Shown: positions 43,905-52,331 of the stretch, one piece after another | How positions within the stretch are numbered: position 1 is the first letter of the stretch | How the letters are laid out: the number at the start of each line of letters is the position of its first letter | Assembly: GCF_904846415.1 (NCBI RefSeq) | Contig: NZ_CAJHAR010000024.1 | Span: forward strand, 1-54,698 | DNA length: 54,698 nt | Direction: 5' to 3' | From: Psychrobacter piscatorii | Lineage (GTDB): Bacteria; Pseudomonadota; Gammaproteobacteria; Pseudomonadales; Moraxellaceae | Program-made: the position numbers and the translations under genes | The notes under the pieces: generated by a model | Database searches by the model: none | Seen by the model: the letters and a program-made list of their open reading frames with translations, nothing else | What the model was told of the DNA's origin: nothing

Positions 43905-44741
43905 GGGCGTGTCATCAATTAAGCCAGACTACGCAAGAAACCAGATGAATCGCACTGAGGAAATGACTGGCTAACTTATCATAACGAGTGGCAATCGCAC
44001 GGTACTGCTTGATCTTGGCAAAGAAGTTCTCGATTAGATGCCTCGCTTTATAAAGTTCTTTATCGAAGTCTCTTGGCTGCAGTCGGTGACACTTGGACGG
44101 TATGACTGCATTGCCCTGTACTGCTTTAATTCGTTCAATGACGCGGGCATCAGCATCATAAGCCTTATCGGCAAGCCAAGTTTGGCTAATACTGACATCG
44201 AGCAGTTCATCTGAGCCACATAGGTCATGAGCTGCGCCACCTGTTAGATAAAAGCCAGTAGGATTGCCTAATGCATCGGTTCGAGTATGTATTTTAGTGG
44301 TCAGTCCACCTTTACTGCGACCGATGGCTTGATCCCTTTTTTTCCAGCACTGTGCTGATGGGCTTTAACAATCGTGGCATCTAGCATGGCATATTCATCA
44401 TCTGATGGTTCGGACAGCTGATGAAAAACCTGTTCCCATACGCCTTTTTTTGACCAGCGGCTAAAGCGAATATGAACCACTCTGAAGTCGCCAAAACGTT
44501 CAGGTAGGTCGCGCCAAGGGATGCCTGTCTTATAGCGATATAGGACAGCTTCTACGAATAAGCGATTATCTTTTGCAGTAACACCAACGTCACTCGATTG
44601 ACCAGGTAGAAGCTCTTTAATTCTCTCCCATTGGTCATCTCGTAAGGCATGTCGTCTTGTCATAGTGTCCGATCTCAAATTACTAAATACGATCTAAGTA
44701 TAGCTTATCCTGAAATATCTCTGCTAATTGATGACACGCCC
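43905..44741 (-). mobile_element. Intact IS5-family insertion sequence (IS427-like)
   Basis: 837 bases with 17-bp perfect terminal inverted repeats, GGGCGTGTCATCAATTA at the left and its inverse at the right end (44725-44741). TA lies directly outside both ends (43903-43904 and 44742-44743), consistent with a 2-bp duplication as known for the IS427 group. Two overlapping frames encode one transposase by a -1 shift. The stop codon of the transposase lies inside the left terminal repeat. A second, diverged copy starts at 54575. Confidence 0.93.
43915..44663 (-). CDS. IS5-family transposase made by -1 ribosomal frameshift
   Basis: DDE transposase of the IS5/IS427 type. Frame A runs from ATG 44663 (MTRRHALRDDQWERIKELLPG) through LDATIVKAHQHSAGKK and would stop soon after. 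Frame B continues in the -1 phase with DQAIGRSKGGLTTKIH and ends RYDKLASHFLSAIHLVSCVVWLN. The junction is a run of seven T (seven A in the message) at 44337-44343, read GGA AAA AAA in frame A: a canonical slippery heptamer that allows both tRNAs to re-pair after a -1 step. The fused product has 249 residues, and the DDE acidic residues can be found (LDAT, LADKAYDAD, RHLIENF). A TTG start at 44678 is also possible. Confidence 0.9.
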
Positions 44742-44779
44742 TAAGTTACTATAGTAGATTTTTGGTAGGATTGTGTATT

Positions 44780-47700
44780 TTAGCTGTAATGAAAGTGTAA
44801 GTTATCTTCACTAACTAACGTCTTCAACTGTTGCAAATTATCGTCGTTCGGGTAGACTCGCCAATGTTCGGATAGCCCCACATTTGCGATACCATAAACG
44901 TCATACACGCTCAAGCCAAGTGGCAAGCAGTTGTCATTGATAGAAGTATCCGTATTACTGAGCGCATTGTTTGCATAACTTTGGGGCATGCTATTTTGAT
45001 TCAATGCGTCATGGTTCATATCGTTCTCTAGAGCCAATAAATCATTGCCATTTTCATCATACAAACTGCCGCCCATGGCAGGGTCGTAGGCGCTACCGCC
45101 AGCACCGTCTTGCTCATCTTGCTCTTGATTATAAGCCAGACGCGGCTCAGGTATGATATCAGCCTGTGCGGATTTAAGTAGTGGTTGCAAGCGTGTGAGT
45201 AGGTTGATATCGCTACCATGGACTTTGATACTGATTTTTTTGAGCCAACGCAGGCGCGCATCGACCATGCTCATGGCGCTATCAAGACGCGCAAACAAGC
45301 GCCCATCACGCTCACGAATACTGCCTTTGATAATGACAACTTCATCGATTTTCAATTGCTCTTTGACGCGGTTGAAACGCTCAGCATAGCAGCTGACTTC
45401 CAATCTCGACGTGCCATCATCTAGAGTAATCACATTACGATTGCCAAAGTTAGCGATATCTATAATGAGTCCTGCAAAATAGCAGCTACCGTTATAACCA
45501 GTATCTGCCAACTTATTGAGACGAGTACCTGAGGTGTAGCGTTTTAACTCATCCAAGTATTCATTAATTGGATGACCCGTTAAGTACAATCCTAATGTGT
45601 TCTTTTCCGCTTTTAGGCGATGCTTGTCACCCCAGATCAACTCAGGCGTCATCACGAGTGGCGGCGCTGCAACAACACCGTCCATTTCGCCAAACAAATC
45701 CATCATGCCAAGCTCGTTGTTCTGCCGATCTTGCTCAGCCGCTTGGACGGCGCTTGGCAGTTGGCTCATCAGTGCACCGCGAATCTCGTAAGCTTCATCG
45801 GCTGGTAAGTCGGGTCGTAGCGTCGCAGCAAAGTCATCAAAACAGCCTGCGCTAACCAATGCTTCTAGTGTACGCTTATTGACCTTTTTGATATCCACAC
45901 GGCGGCAAAAGTCATATAAGTCTTTAAAAGGTCCATCCGTTCGACGAGCATTAACGATGGACTCGACAGCCCCTTCACCAACACCTTTGATCGCCCCAAG
46001 ACCATAAATGATATTGGTCGGCGTATCCGCGACGAAATGCCACTCGCTGCGATTGACTGACGGATTGACCACAGTCAAATCAAAGTTTTCGCGGCAATCA
46101 TTGATAAAGAACACCACATTGTCGGTGTTGTTCATATCAGATGTTAATACCGCCGCCATGAATTCAGCAGGGTAGTACTGTTTTAGATAAGCCGTCTGAT
46201 AGGCAAGTACCCCGTAAGCGGCAGAATGCGAGCGGTTAAAGCCATAACCTGCGAATTTTTCCATCAAATCAAACACGCCGCCTGACGTGACCTCATCGAT
46301 ACCCTGTGAGGTTGCGCCAGTCACAAAGATATCGCGCTGCTTAGCCATTTCTTCAGGTTTCTTTTTACCCATCGCGCGGCGCAGCATATCAGCACCGCCC
46401 AGACTATAACCTGCCATGACCTGTGAGATTTGCATGACCTGTTCTTGATAGACGATAACGCCATTGGTGTTTTCTAAGATGGGTTCAAGATTGGGATGAT
46501 CATAAATGACTTCCTCACGACCGTGCTTACGGTCGATATACATCTCTACCATGCCTGCATCAAGCGGGCCGGGACGATAGAGCGCACACATAGCGATGAC
46601 ATCTTCGATATTGGTTGGCTGCAGTTTGGCCAAATACTTTTTCATGCCCATACTTTCTAGCTGAAAGACGGCGGTTGTTTTGGCATCTTGCAGCAACTTA
46701 TAGGCTTTAACATCATCGAGTGGTAAGTCTTCTAAAACCAATGCGGGCACGTTTTCTTTGGCACGGCGTAAGTTGATATTCTCAACCGCTGCGTTGATGA
46801 CTGTTAAGTTACGTAGACCCAAAAAGTCAAACTTTACCAGACCGACAGCTTCTACATCGTCTTTATCAAACTGGCTGACACGGTGCCCATCGTCATCACA
46901 ATAAATCGCACTAAAGTCCGTGATTTTATGCGGTGCAATCAGTACGCCACCGGCATGCTTACCGACATTTCGGCAAACGCCTTCAAGCTTAATCGCCATC
47001 TCCCAGATCTCAATGGCATCTTCATAGTCCATATTGTCAGGATTAGAGATTAAGTCTTTGAGCTGTGGTTCTTGCTCAAGCGCTTGGCTGAGGGTGATAC
47101 CAGGTGTTTTGGGAATCAGCTTAGATATTTTATTGGCCAAAAAGTATGATTTGCTTTGTACACGCGCCACATCACGCACCACCGCTTTTGCGGCCATCGT
47201 ACCAAAAGTAATAATCTGTGAGACCGCATCACGACCATAGGTTTGCGCCACATAGTCAATCACGCGATCACGACCTTCGATACAAAAGTCGATATCGAAA
47301 TCGGGCATCGATACACGCTCAGGGTTCAAGAAGCGCTCGAATAGTAGGTCGTAATGAATCGGATCAAGGTCGGTAATATTGAGCGCGTAGGCGACCAAGG
47401 ATCCTGCACCAGAACCACGTCCAGGTCCAACAGGCACGCCGTTGGCTTTTGCCCAGCGGATAAAGTCCATAACGATGAGGAAGTAACCGGGGAAGCCCAT
47501 GGATAAAATAATATCCAGCTCGTAGGCGAGGCGCTCATCGTATCTCTGACGAAAGTCGCTCCAGTTATCTGTACGTGCTTCGACAGGAAAAAGCTTATCT
47601 AAGCGTTGCTCAAGACCGCGCTGCGACTCGGCCCGAAAAAACGATTCAATCGTCTCGCCTTCAGGGACAGGGAAGTCAGGCAGTACATTAATGCCCAGTG

Positions 47701-48499
47701 TCAAAGTGACATTACAGCGGGTTGCCAAGCGTAAGGTGTTATCGACCACCTGCGGAATATCAGCAAACAGCTGCGCCATTTGCTCTTGGGTTTTGAGGTA
47801 TTGCTCATCTGAGTAGGTTTGCGGACGACTGGGATCAGCTAAGACATAAGAGCCTGCGATACACACGCGGGCTTCATGCGCATCAAAATCCTCTTGCGCC
47901 AAAAAACGCACATCATTGTGCGCAATGATAGGAATATGGTGCTTGGCACCTGAGTGAATGGCTGCTCTAATAAAAGCGTCCTCGCCTGAGCGATTGGTAC
48001 GCTTGATGGCAAAGTATAAACGATCGCCAAATTGCGCTTGCCACTCGGTGAGCAGCTCATCGGCTTTTTCTGGCATAGAGCCTACCAGTGCTTGACCAAC
48101 GTCGGACTTTTCGGTCAGTAGAACAATCACACCTGCCGCATGTTCTAAAATATGGCTACGCTTGATAACAGGGACGCCATGATTGACAGGGTCAGCGCGA
48201 CCTTCGGTAAACCCAAGAGACACGATACGGGTAATGTTTTGATAGCCTTCGTTATTCATCGCAAGTAGGGTGAGGCGCGTGTCTTCATTATCCATGATGA
48301 CTTCGCTGCCTATAATGGGCTTGATACCCGCGCCTAGGCAAGCACGATAAAACTTCACCGTGGCATATAAATTGGACAAATCAGTCAAAGCCAGCGCCCG
48401 CTGATTGTCAGCTGCCGCCGCTTTCACGAGCGGCTTGATGCGCACGATAGAATCGGTGATGGAATATTCGCTGTGGATACCAAGGTGTACAAATGCCAT
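44780..48499 (-). CDS. dnaE: DNA polymerase III alpha subunit
   Basis: Catalytic subunit of the replicative polymerase. An N-terminal PHP domain (FVHLGIHSEYSITDS, 3-17) is followed by the palm and fingers with GPGRGSGAGSLVAYAL and PDFDIDFCIEGRDR (catalytic Asps), then a tandem HhH (YGLGAIKGVGEGAVESI), an OB fold (YFAGLIIDIANFGNR) and a C-terminal tau-binding part. Length is 1239 against 1160 in E. coli. Much of the excess is a low-complexity region at about 1124-1190, rich in N, D, Q and S, just before the last conserved part (LSVYDVYGIANVGLSEHWRVY). No proofreading domain is present, as expected for DnaE. Start ATG 48499 has weak spacing to AAGAGT. Confidence 0.97.
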   Translation of the reverse strand: MAFVHLGIHSEYSITDSIVRIKPLVKAAAADNQRALALTDLSNLYATVKFYRACLGAGIKPIIGSEVIMDNEDTRLTLLAMNNEGYQNITRIVSLGFTEGRADPVNHGVPVIKRSHILEHAAGVIVLLTEKSDVGQALVGSMPEKADELLTEWQAQFGDRLYFAIKRTNRSGEDAFIRAAIHSGAKHHIPIIAHNDVRFLAQEDFDAHEARVCIAGSYVLADPSRPQTYSDEQYLKTQEQMAQLFADIPQVVDNTLRLATRCNVTLTLGINVLPDFPVPEGETIESFFRAESQRGLEQRLDKLFPVEARTDNWSDFRQRYDERLAYELDIILSMGFPGYFLIVMDFIRWAKANGVPVGPGRGSGAGSLVAYALNITDLDPIHYDLLFERFLNPERVSMPDFDIDFCIEGRDRVIDYVAQTYGRDAVSQIITFGTMAAKAVVRDVARVQSKSYFLANKISKLIPKTPGITLSQALEQEPQLKDLISNPDNMDYEDAIEIWEMAIKLEGVCRNVGKHAGGVLIAPHKITDFSAIYCDDDGHRVSQFDKDDVEAVGLVKFDFLGLRNLTVINAAVENINLRRAKENVPALVLEDLPLDDVKAYKLLQDAKTTAVFQLESMGMKKYLAKLQPTNIEDVIAMCALYRPGPLDAGMVEMYIDRKHGREEVIYDHPNLEPILENTNGVIVYQEQVMQISQVMAGYSLGGADMLRRAMGKKKPEEMAKQRDIFVTGATSQGIDEVTSGGVFDLMEKFAGYGFNRSHSAAYGVLAYQTAYLKQYYPAEFMAAVLTSDMNNTDNVVFFINDCRENFDLTVVNPSVNRSEWHFVADTPTNIIYGLGAIKGVGEGAVESIVNARRTDGPFKDLYDFCRRVDIKKVNKRTLEALVSAGCFDDFAATLRPDLPADEAYEIRGALMSQLPSAVQAAEQDRQNNELGMMDLFGEMDGVVAAPPLVMTPELIWGDKHRLKAEKNTLGLYLTGHPINEYLDELKRYTSGTRLNKLADTGYNGSCYFAGLIIDIANFGNRNVITLDDGTSRLEVSCYAERFNRVKEQLKIDEVVIIKGSIRERDGRLFARLDSAMSMVDARLRWLKKISIKVHGSDINLLTRLQPLLKSAQADIIPEPRLAYNQEQDEQDGAGGSAYDPAMGGSLYDENGNDLLALENDMNHDALNQNSMPQSYANNALSNTDTSINDNCLPLGLSVYDVYGIANVGLSEHWRVYPNDDNLQQLKTLVSEDNLHFHYS

Positions 48500-48837
48500 A
48501 GAAGACTCTTACTAGTACGATCAAAAGAAATAAGCTAGCGATAAAATACAGGATGATTATCAATCATTTGTAGTGTTATCGAGAGGTGGTTAAGACCTCG
48601 GTAGCCATGTTGATACGTTTTAAATAGGGTCGTTAATAATAGCATTATTTGCTACCGACAGCCACTAATTGCAAGGGTTTAATCTGAGTGAGTGAATCTG
48701 TTTTCTTATTTATTAATGTGAAATACTGCTGCGTTTTATCTCAATAGTTGATAGCATAAACATTTGTTTTTAAGCTAATGTAATAATATGCCAATGTCAC
48801 TATATTATTCACACAATCAAAAAAAGACGATAATACT
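48500..48837. other. Divergent intergenic region between dnaE and the Mrr-type gene
   Basis: 338 bases, AT-rich, without a credible gene or RNA. A small hairpin GAGGT/ACCTC occurs near 48581-48599. I cannot point to a convincing promoter. Confidence 0.4.
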
Positions 48838-49968
48838 ATGAGTAATATTACTAAGCTTCCTGCATTTGGCGACATGTTAAATGCTGGAATACAAACCATA
48901 AAAAACTTAAGCACGCGAAATACCATCGGTCGTACCGTATTTTATAGAGAATTTGAAAAACTAGCACACATCGTAAATGACCATAAAGATATTAACTATA
49001 TGAGCAACTACGATATACGTCATGAATGTCATGATGGTTCACCCTGCTATGACGAAATTGTTGACTTGATTTTGTTATGTTTATCTGCGATGGGCTTGGT
49101 CAAGGAAGATAAGTTCAGTTTGGTTCCTAACCTCAATCAGAATTTTGCTAATTTTATTACTTTTGATGAAAAAGTAACGCCCAAAAATATCATACGTTTA
49201 GACCCTTTTGGTAAAGTTTATTTTTGGCTAGCGGGCAATAACTTCAACCAATATATAGGGGAAGGTATTCCAAATAGTGACTATATTGCTAATTTTAAGC
49301 GCTTTGATAACAAGGCTTTTGCTGACTTGCAAAAAGTGAATATTGCCGCCTATGGTAAAAATGGTGATGCACTTATTAGTCACTTAATCGATGAAACCAA
49401 ACGTCGAACTTCTATATTTATGAATAATTATGCAGATGCTACGGTTGGAAATGATTTTGTCAAAGTAACGCCTGATATGATTATGGCTCAACTTGAAAGC
49501 TTATCACCGTTGCAGTTTGAGTGGTTTTGCTTAAAGCTAATTGAGAGATCCTTGGAAATAGAAAGTCCTGAGAGTAATCTAACCTCTCGTCACACAGGAC
49601 GGTCGAACGATAATGGTATTGATGGACTTATCATTCAGGATTTTCCAGATGGCGAGGTGCACAATTACTATATACAGGCGAAGCTTTATAGTAATGGCAA
49701 CAATATATCGAATGGTGACTTAAGGAATTTTATAGGGGCTTATCCACCACAAAAAACCAATCATCATGGGATTTTTATTACTACCACAAGCTTTACCAAA
49801 CCTGCGCAAGATTATGCTAATTCGACTGACTCACATAGCCTTATTTTAATTGATCAACTGAACTTGATTGAATTGATGATGCAACATAAGGTAGGTCTGA
49901 AAGAGGTTAATGCCAGACCCAAAATGTTGTTGGATAATGAGTTCTTCGAAAGAATCAAATTATACTGA
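48838..49968 (+). CDS. Mrr-type restriction endonuclease-like protein
   Basis: 376 residues with an Mrr/PD-(D/E)xK nuclease domain at the C-terminal half. LSPLQFEWFCLKLIER (about 222-237) opens the domain, NDNGIDGLI holds Asp262, and NYYIQAKLY places Gln280 and Lys282 in the Q-x-K form of the motif that Mrr enzymes use. HHGIFITTTSFTKPAQDYA and LILIDQLNLIELM complete the fold. The N-terminal 200 residues contain a region similar to the Mrr winged-helix N domain (LPAFGDMLNAGIQTI). No methyltransferase is adjacent, so a methylation-dependent type IV role is plausible. AT-rich and isolated between housekeeping genes. Start ATG 48838, with GACGATAATACT before it. Confidence 0.8.
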   Translation: MSNITKLPAFGDMLNAGIQTIKNLSTRNTIGRTVFYREFEKLAHIVNDHKDINYMSNYDIRHECHDGSPCYDEIVDLILLCLSAMGLVKEDKFSLVPNLNQNFANFITFDEKVTPKNIIRLDPFGKVYFWLAGNNFNQYIGEGIPNSDYIANFKRFDNKAFADLQKVNIAAYGKNGDALISHLIDETKRRTSIFMNNYADATVGNDFVKVTPDMIMAQLESLSPLQFEWFCLKLIERSLEIESPESNLTSRHTGRSNDNGIDGLIIQDFPDGEVHNYYIQAKLYSNGNNISNGDLRNFIGAYPPQKTNHHGIFITTTSFTKPAQDYANSTDSHSLILIDQLNLIELMMQHKVGLKEVNARPKMLLDNEFFERIKLY

Positions 49969-50006
49969 TATATATCAAGAGGGTTTTATCACACTGCATA
50001 CATAAG

Positions 50007-50036
50007 AAGAGTCGCTATGTTTGATAGCGACTCTTT
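50007..50036. terminator. Terminator between the Mrr-type gene and ggt
   Basis: AGAGTCGCTAT and its partner GATAGCGACTCTT form an 11-bp stem with a short loop; the T run is short, so efficiency is uncertain. Confidence 0.6.
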
Positions 50037-50064
50037 AGGATAATTAGATGTGGGTATTATTGAA

Positions 50065-52014
50065 TCAGTATCCAACCACCGCTGCATCCACAATACGGGG
50101 ATCAGAAGATCCATACAGGCCGTTTGGTGTGAGCATAATCGACTGCGTGGAGCCCATGGCGGACTTTGGACTGACCGTGTGCCCCATAGATTCAAGCTTT
50201 TTGACTGTATCTACATTGAGCGCTTTTTCAATCCGAATCTCATCAGGGAGCCATTGGTCATGAATACGCGGTGCGTGAGTTGCCTCAGCGATATTCATAT
50301 CATGGTCGATGACGTTAGAGATAATCTGGGTGACCGTGGTAATAATGCGACTGCCCCCTGGGCTGCCCGTAACGATATACGGTTTGTTGTCTTTAAATAC
50401 CAGCGTTGGACTCATCGAGGAGAGCGGACGCTTATTGGCTTCAACAGCATTGGCGTCACCACCAATCAATCCGTAACCATTGGGTACACCCGGCTTGGCA
50501 GAGAAATCATCCATTTCGTTATTTAACAAAATACCTGTGCCGTCAGCCACGAGACCAGTGCCATAAGAGAAGTTCAACGTATAGGTGTTGGCGATGGCAT
50601 TGCCGTCTTTATCCACAATAGAGAAATGCGTGGTTTGATCGCTCTCATAAGGGAGCGGGTTGTTTGCTTTGATGGTCGCGGCTGGCGTGGCTTTATTTGG
50701 ATCAATCAAGGTGCGCAGGTTATCCGCATAGGCTTGTGACGTTAGGCCGCTAGCAGGTACGTCGATAAAGTCAGAATCCCCTAGGTACTCAGCACGATCT
50801 GCATAAGCCAGTTGCATTGCTTCCGCCATCAAGTGAATGGTTTGTGCGCTGTTTTGACCATAGTCCCCCAGTGGATAGCCTTCTAAGATATTTAATATTT
50901 CGATAATGTGAATACCACCAGAGGAGGGCGGTGGCATAGAGACAATCTCATAACCACGGTAATCACCTTTGACAGGCACGCGGGCGATGGCTTCGTAATC
51001 GGCTAAATCCTGCAAGCTCATGCTACCGCCTGCTTCATTGACGGCTTTTACGATGTCACGCGCGGTTTTCCCTTTATAAAATCCGTCTGCGCCTTGTACC
51101 GCGATTCGCTTTAGCGAGCGGGCAAGCTCAGGCTGCTTTAACCGCTCACCCGGTTGATAAGCGCTGCCATCAGGCTTGAAAAATACCTTTTTGGTGCTTG
51201 GCCATTTTTGCAAGCGATCACTCAAAGCAGTGAGCGATTCGGACAAGCCAGCGGTAACCTCTATACCGTCTTCTGCCAATGCGATCGCTGGTGCCATGAC
51301 TTGCTCGCGGCTCATGGTGCCATGCTCTTCTAATGCTTTTAGTAGTCCTGCGACTGTCCCCGGCACCCCAACGGCTAAGCCATGATAACGAGATAAGTCA
51401 CTGACTGCGTTGCCCTCATCGTCGAGATACATATCGCGAGAGGCGCTACTTGGTGCTTTTTCACGATAATCGAGTGCAACCGTTTCGTCTTGCTTGGCAT
51501 CATAAATCATCATAAAACCGCCACCACCGATATTACCAGCACGTGGTAAGGTCACTGCTAAGGCAAAGCCAACCGCAACCCCAGCATCTACCGCGTTACC
51601 ACCGTCTTTCAAAATCTGCAAACCGATGTCAGAAGCAAGCGCTTCTTGGGTGGCGACCATGCCATTTTTTGCCCATACTGGATGATGTATGGCATCTTCA
51701 GAGTAGATAGCTTGGTCGCTATTGGTATTGTTTGACGTGGTTTTGAGAGTACTGGTTTTTGCCCGTGTGATGCGTTTGGTTTCAGATAGGACAGTTGGAT
51801 TGTCCGTCATGATGGCTAGGTTTATCTCGTTGGTATTAATCGATGTGTTATTGACCGCGGGGCTGTTGGCTGAAACGGTTGGCTCTAGCGCATGGGCTGA
51901 GACAGACAGTAGTAGCGCACTCGTAATCAGTAAAGCACTAGATTTTAACTTATTATTAGTCTTTGGGTTTTTTTGCTGAGTCATTCGATGCTGGTGAGAT
52001 AATGATGGTGACAT
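50065..52014 (-). CDS. ggt: Gamma-glutamyltransferase/glutathione hydrolase
   Basis: Periplasmic N-terminal nucleophile hydrolase that cleaves glutathione and transfers the gamma-glutamyl group. Residues 1-43 contain a Sec signal (a long basic N-part, then LLITSALLLSVSAHA). The precursor cleaves itself before the nucleophilic Thr about 461 in TTHFSIVDKDG, giving large and small subunits; further signature parts are NIGGGGFMMIYD, LDYREKAP, MPPPSSGG and GSPGGSRII. A linker of about 70 polar residues separates the signal from the enzyme. GTG 52017 is possible, but AAGGAC at good spacing supports ATG 52014. A TAT signal is not present. It is monocistronic. Confidence 0.94.
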   Translation of the reverse strand: MSPSLSHQHRMTQQKNPKTNNKLKSSALLITSALLLSVSAHALEPTVSANSPAVNNTSINTNEINLAIMTDNPTVLSETKRITRAKTSTLKTTSNNTNSDQAIYSEDAIHHPVWAKNGMVATQEALASDIGLQILKDGGNAVDAGVAVGFALAVTLPRAGNIGGGGFMMIYDAKQDETVALDYREKAPSSASRDMYLDDEGNAVSDLSRYHGLAVGVPGTVAGLLKALEEHGTMSREQVMAPAIALAEDGIEVTAGLSESLTALSDRLQKWPSTKKVFFKPDGSAYQPGERLKQPELARSLKRIAVQGADGFYKGKTARDIVKAVNEAGGSMSLQDLADYEAIARVPVKGDYRGYEIVSMPPPSSGGIHIIEILNILEGYPLGDYGQNSAQTIHLMAEAMQLAYADRAEYLGDSDFIDVPASGLTSQAYADNLRTLIDPNKATPAATIKANNPLPYESDQTTHFSIVDKDGNAIANTYTLNFSYGTGLVADGTGILLNNEMDDFSAKPGVPNGYGLIGGDANAVEANKRPLSSMSPTLVFKDNKPYIVTGSPGGSRIITTVTQIISNVIDHDMNIAEATHAPRIHDQWLPDEIRIEKALNVDTVKKLESMGHTVSPKSAMGSTQSIMLTPNGLYGSSDPRIVDAAVVGY

Positions 52015-52331
52015 CACAAAGTCCTTTTTGGGCGAGTAGAAAAAAAGAGGGTATCAAATAAATACGCTTAAATAGTAACGAAAATATCAAATAGTAGAAA
52101 GTTGTTTATCATCTTTATGATTTGAGTTTTTATATGATGTGCAATGTGAGCAGTTTTCTATCGAGATATACATAATTAGTGGCATATGAATTGTGCAGAG
52201 AAGCTCACTAACCAGTGAAGATTTTCTTTAAAAATAGGTCTTAATATTACTAAATTGTAACGTCTTGTGATATAAAGTACAGTACTAATGTATATCCGTT
52301 AACAACTGGCTATTTATACAAAGAGATTCCT
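52015..52331. other. Divergent intergenic region between ggt and the acidic lipoprotein gene
   Basis: 317 bases, AT-rich. A short palindrome GTACAGTAC occurs near 52277-52285, in a plausible promoter position for the rightward gene. Nothing else is recognisable. Confidence 0.4.

Noticed and set aside
44301..44678. Transposase pseudogene with a frameshift mutation
   Set aside because: The shift is at an in-phase A7 heptamer, the -1 frame is fully open to the end, and this is the known expression mode of the group, so it is programmed and not decay.
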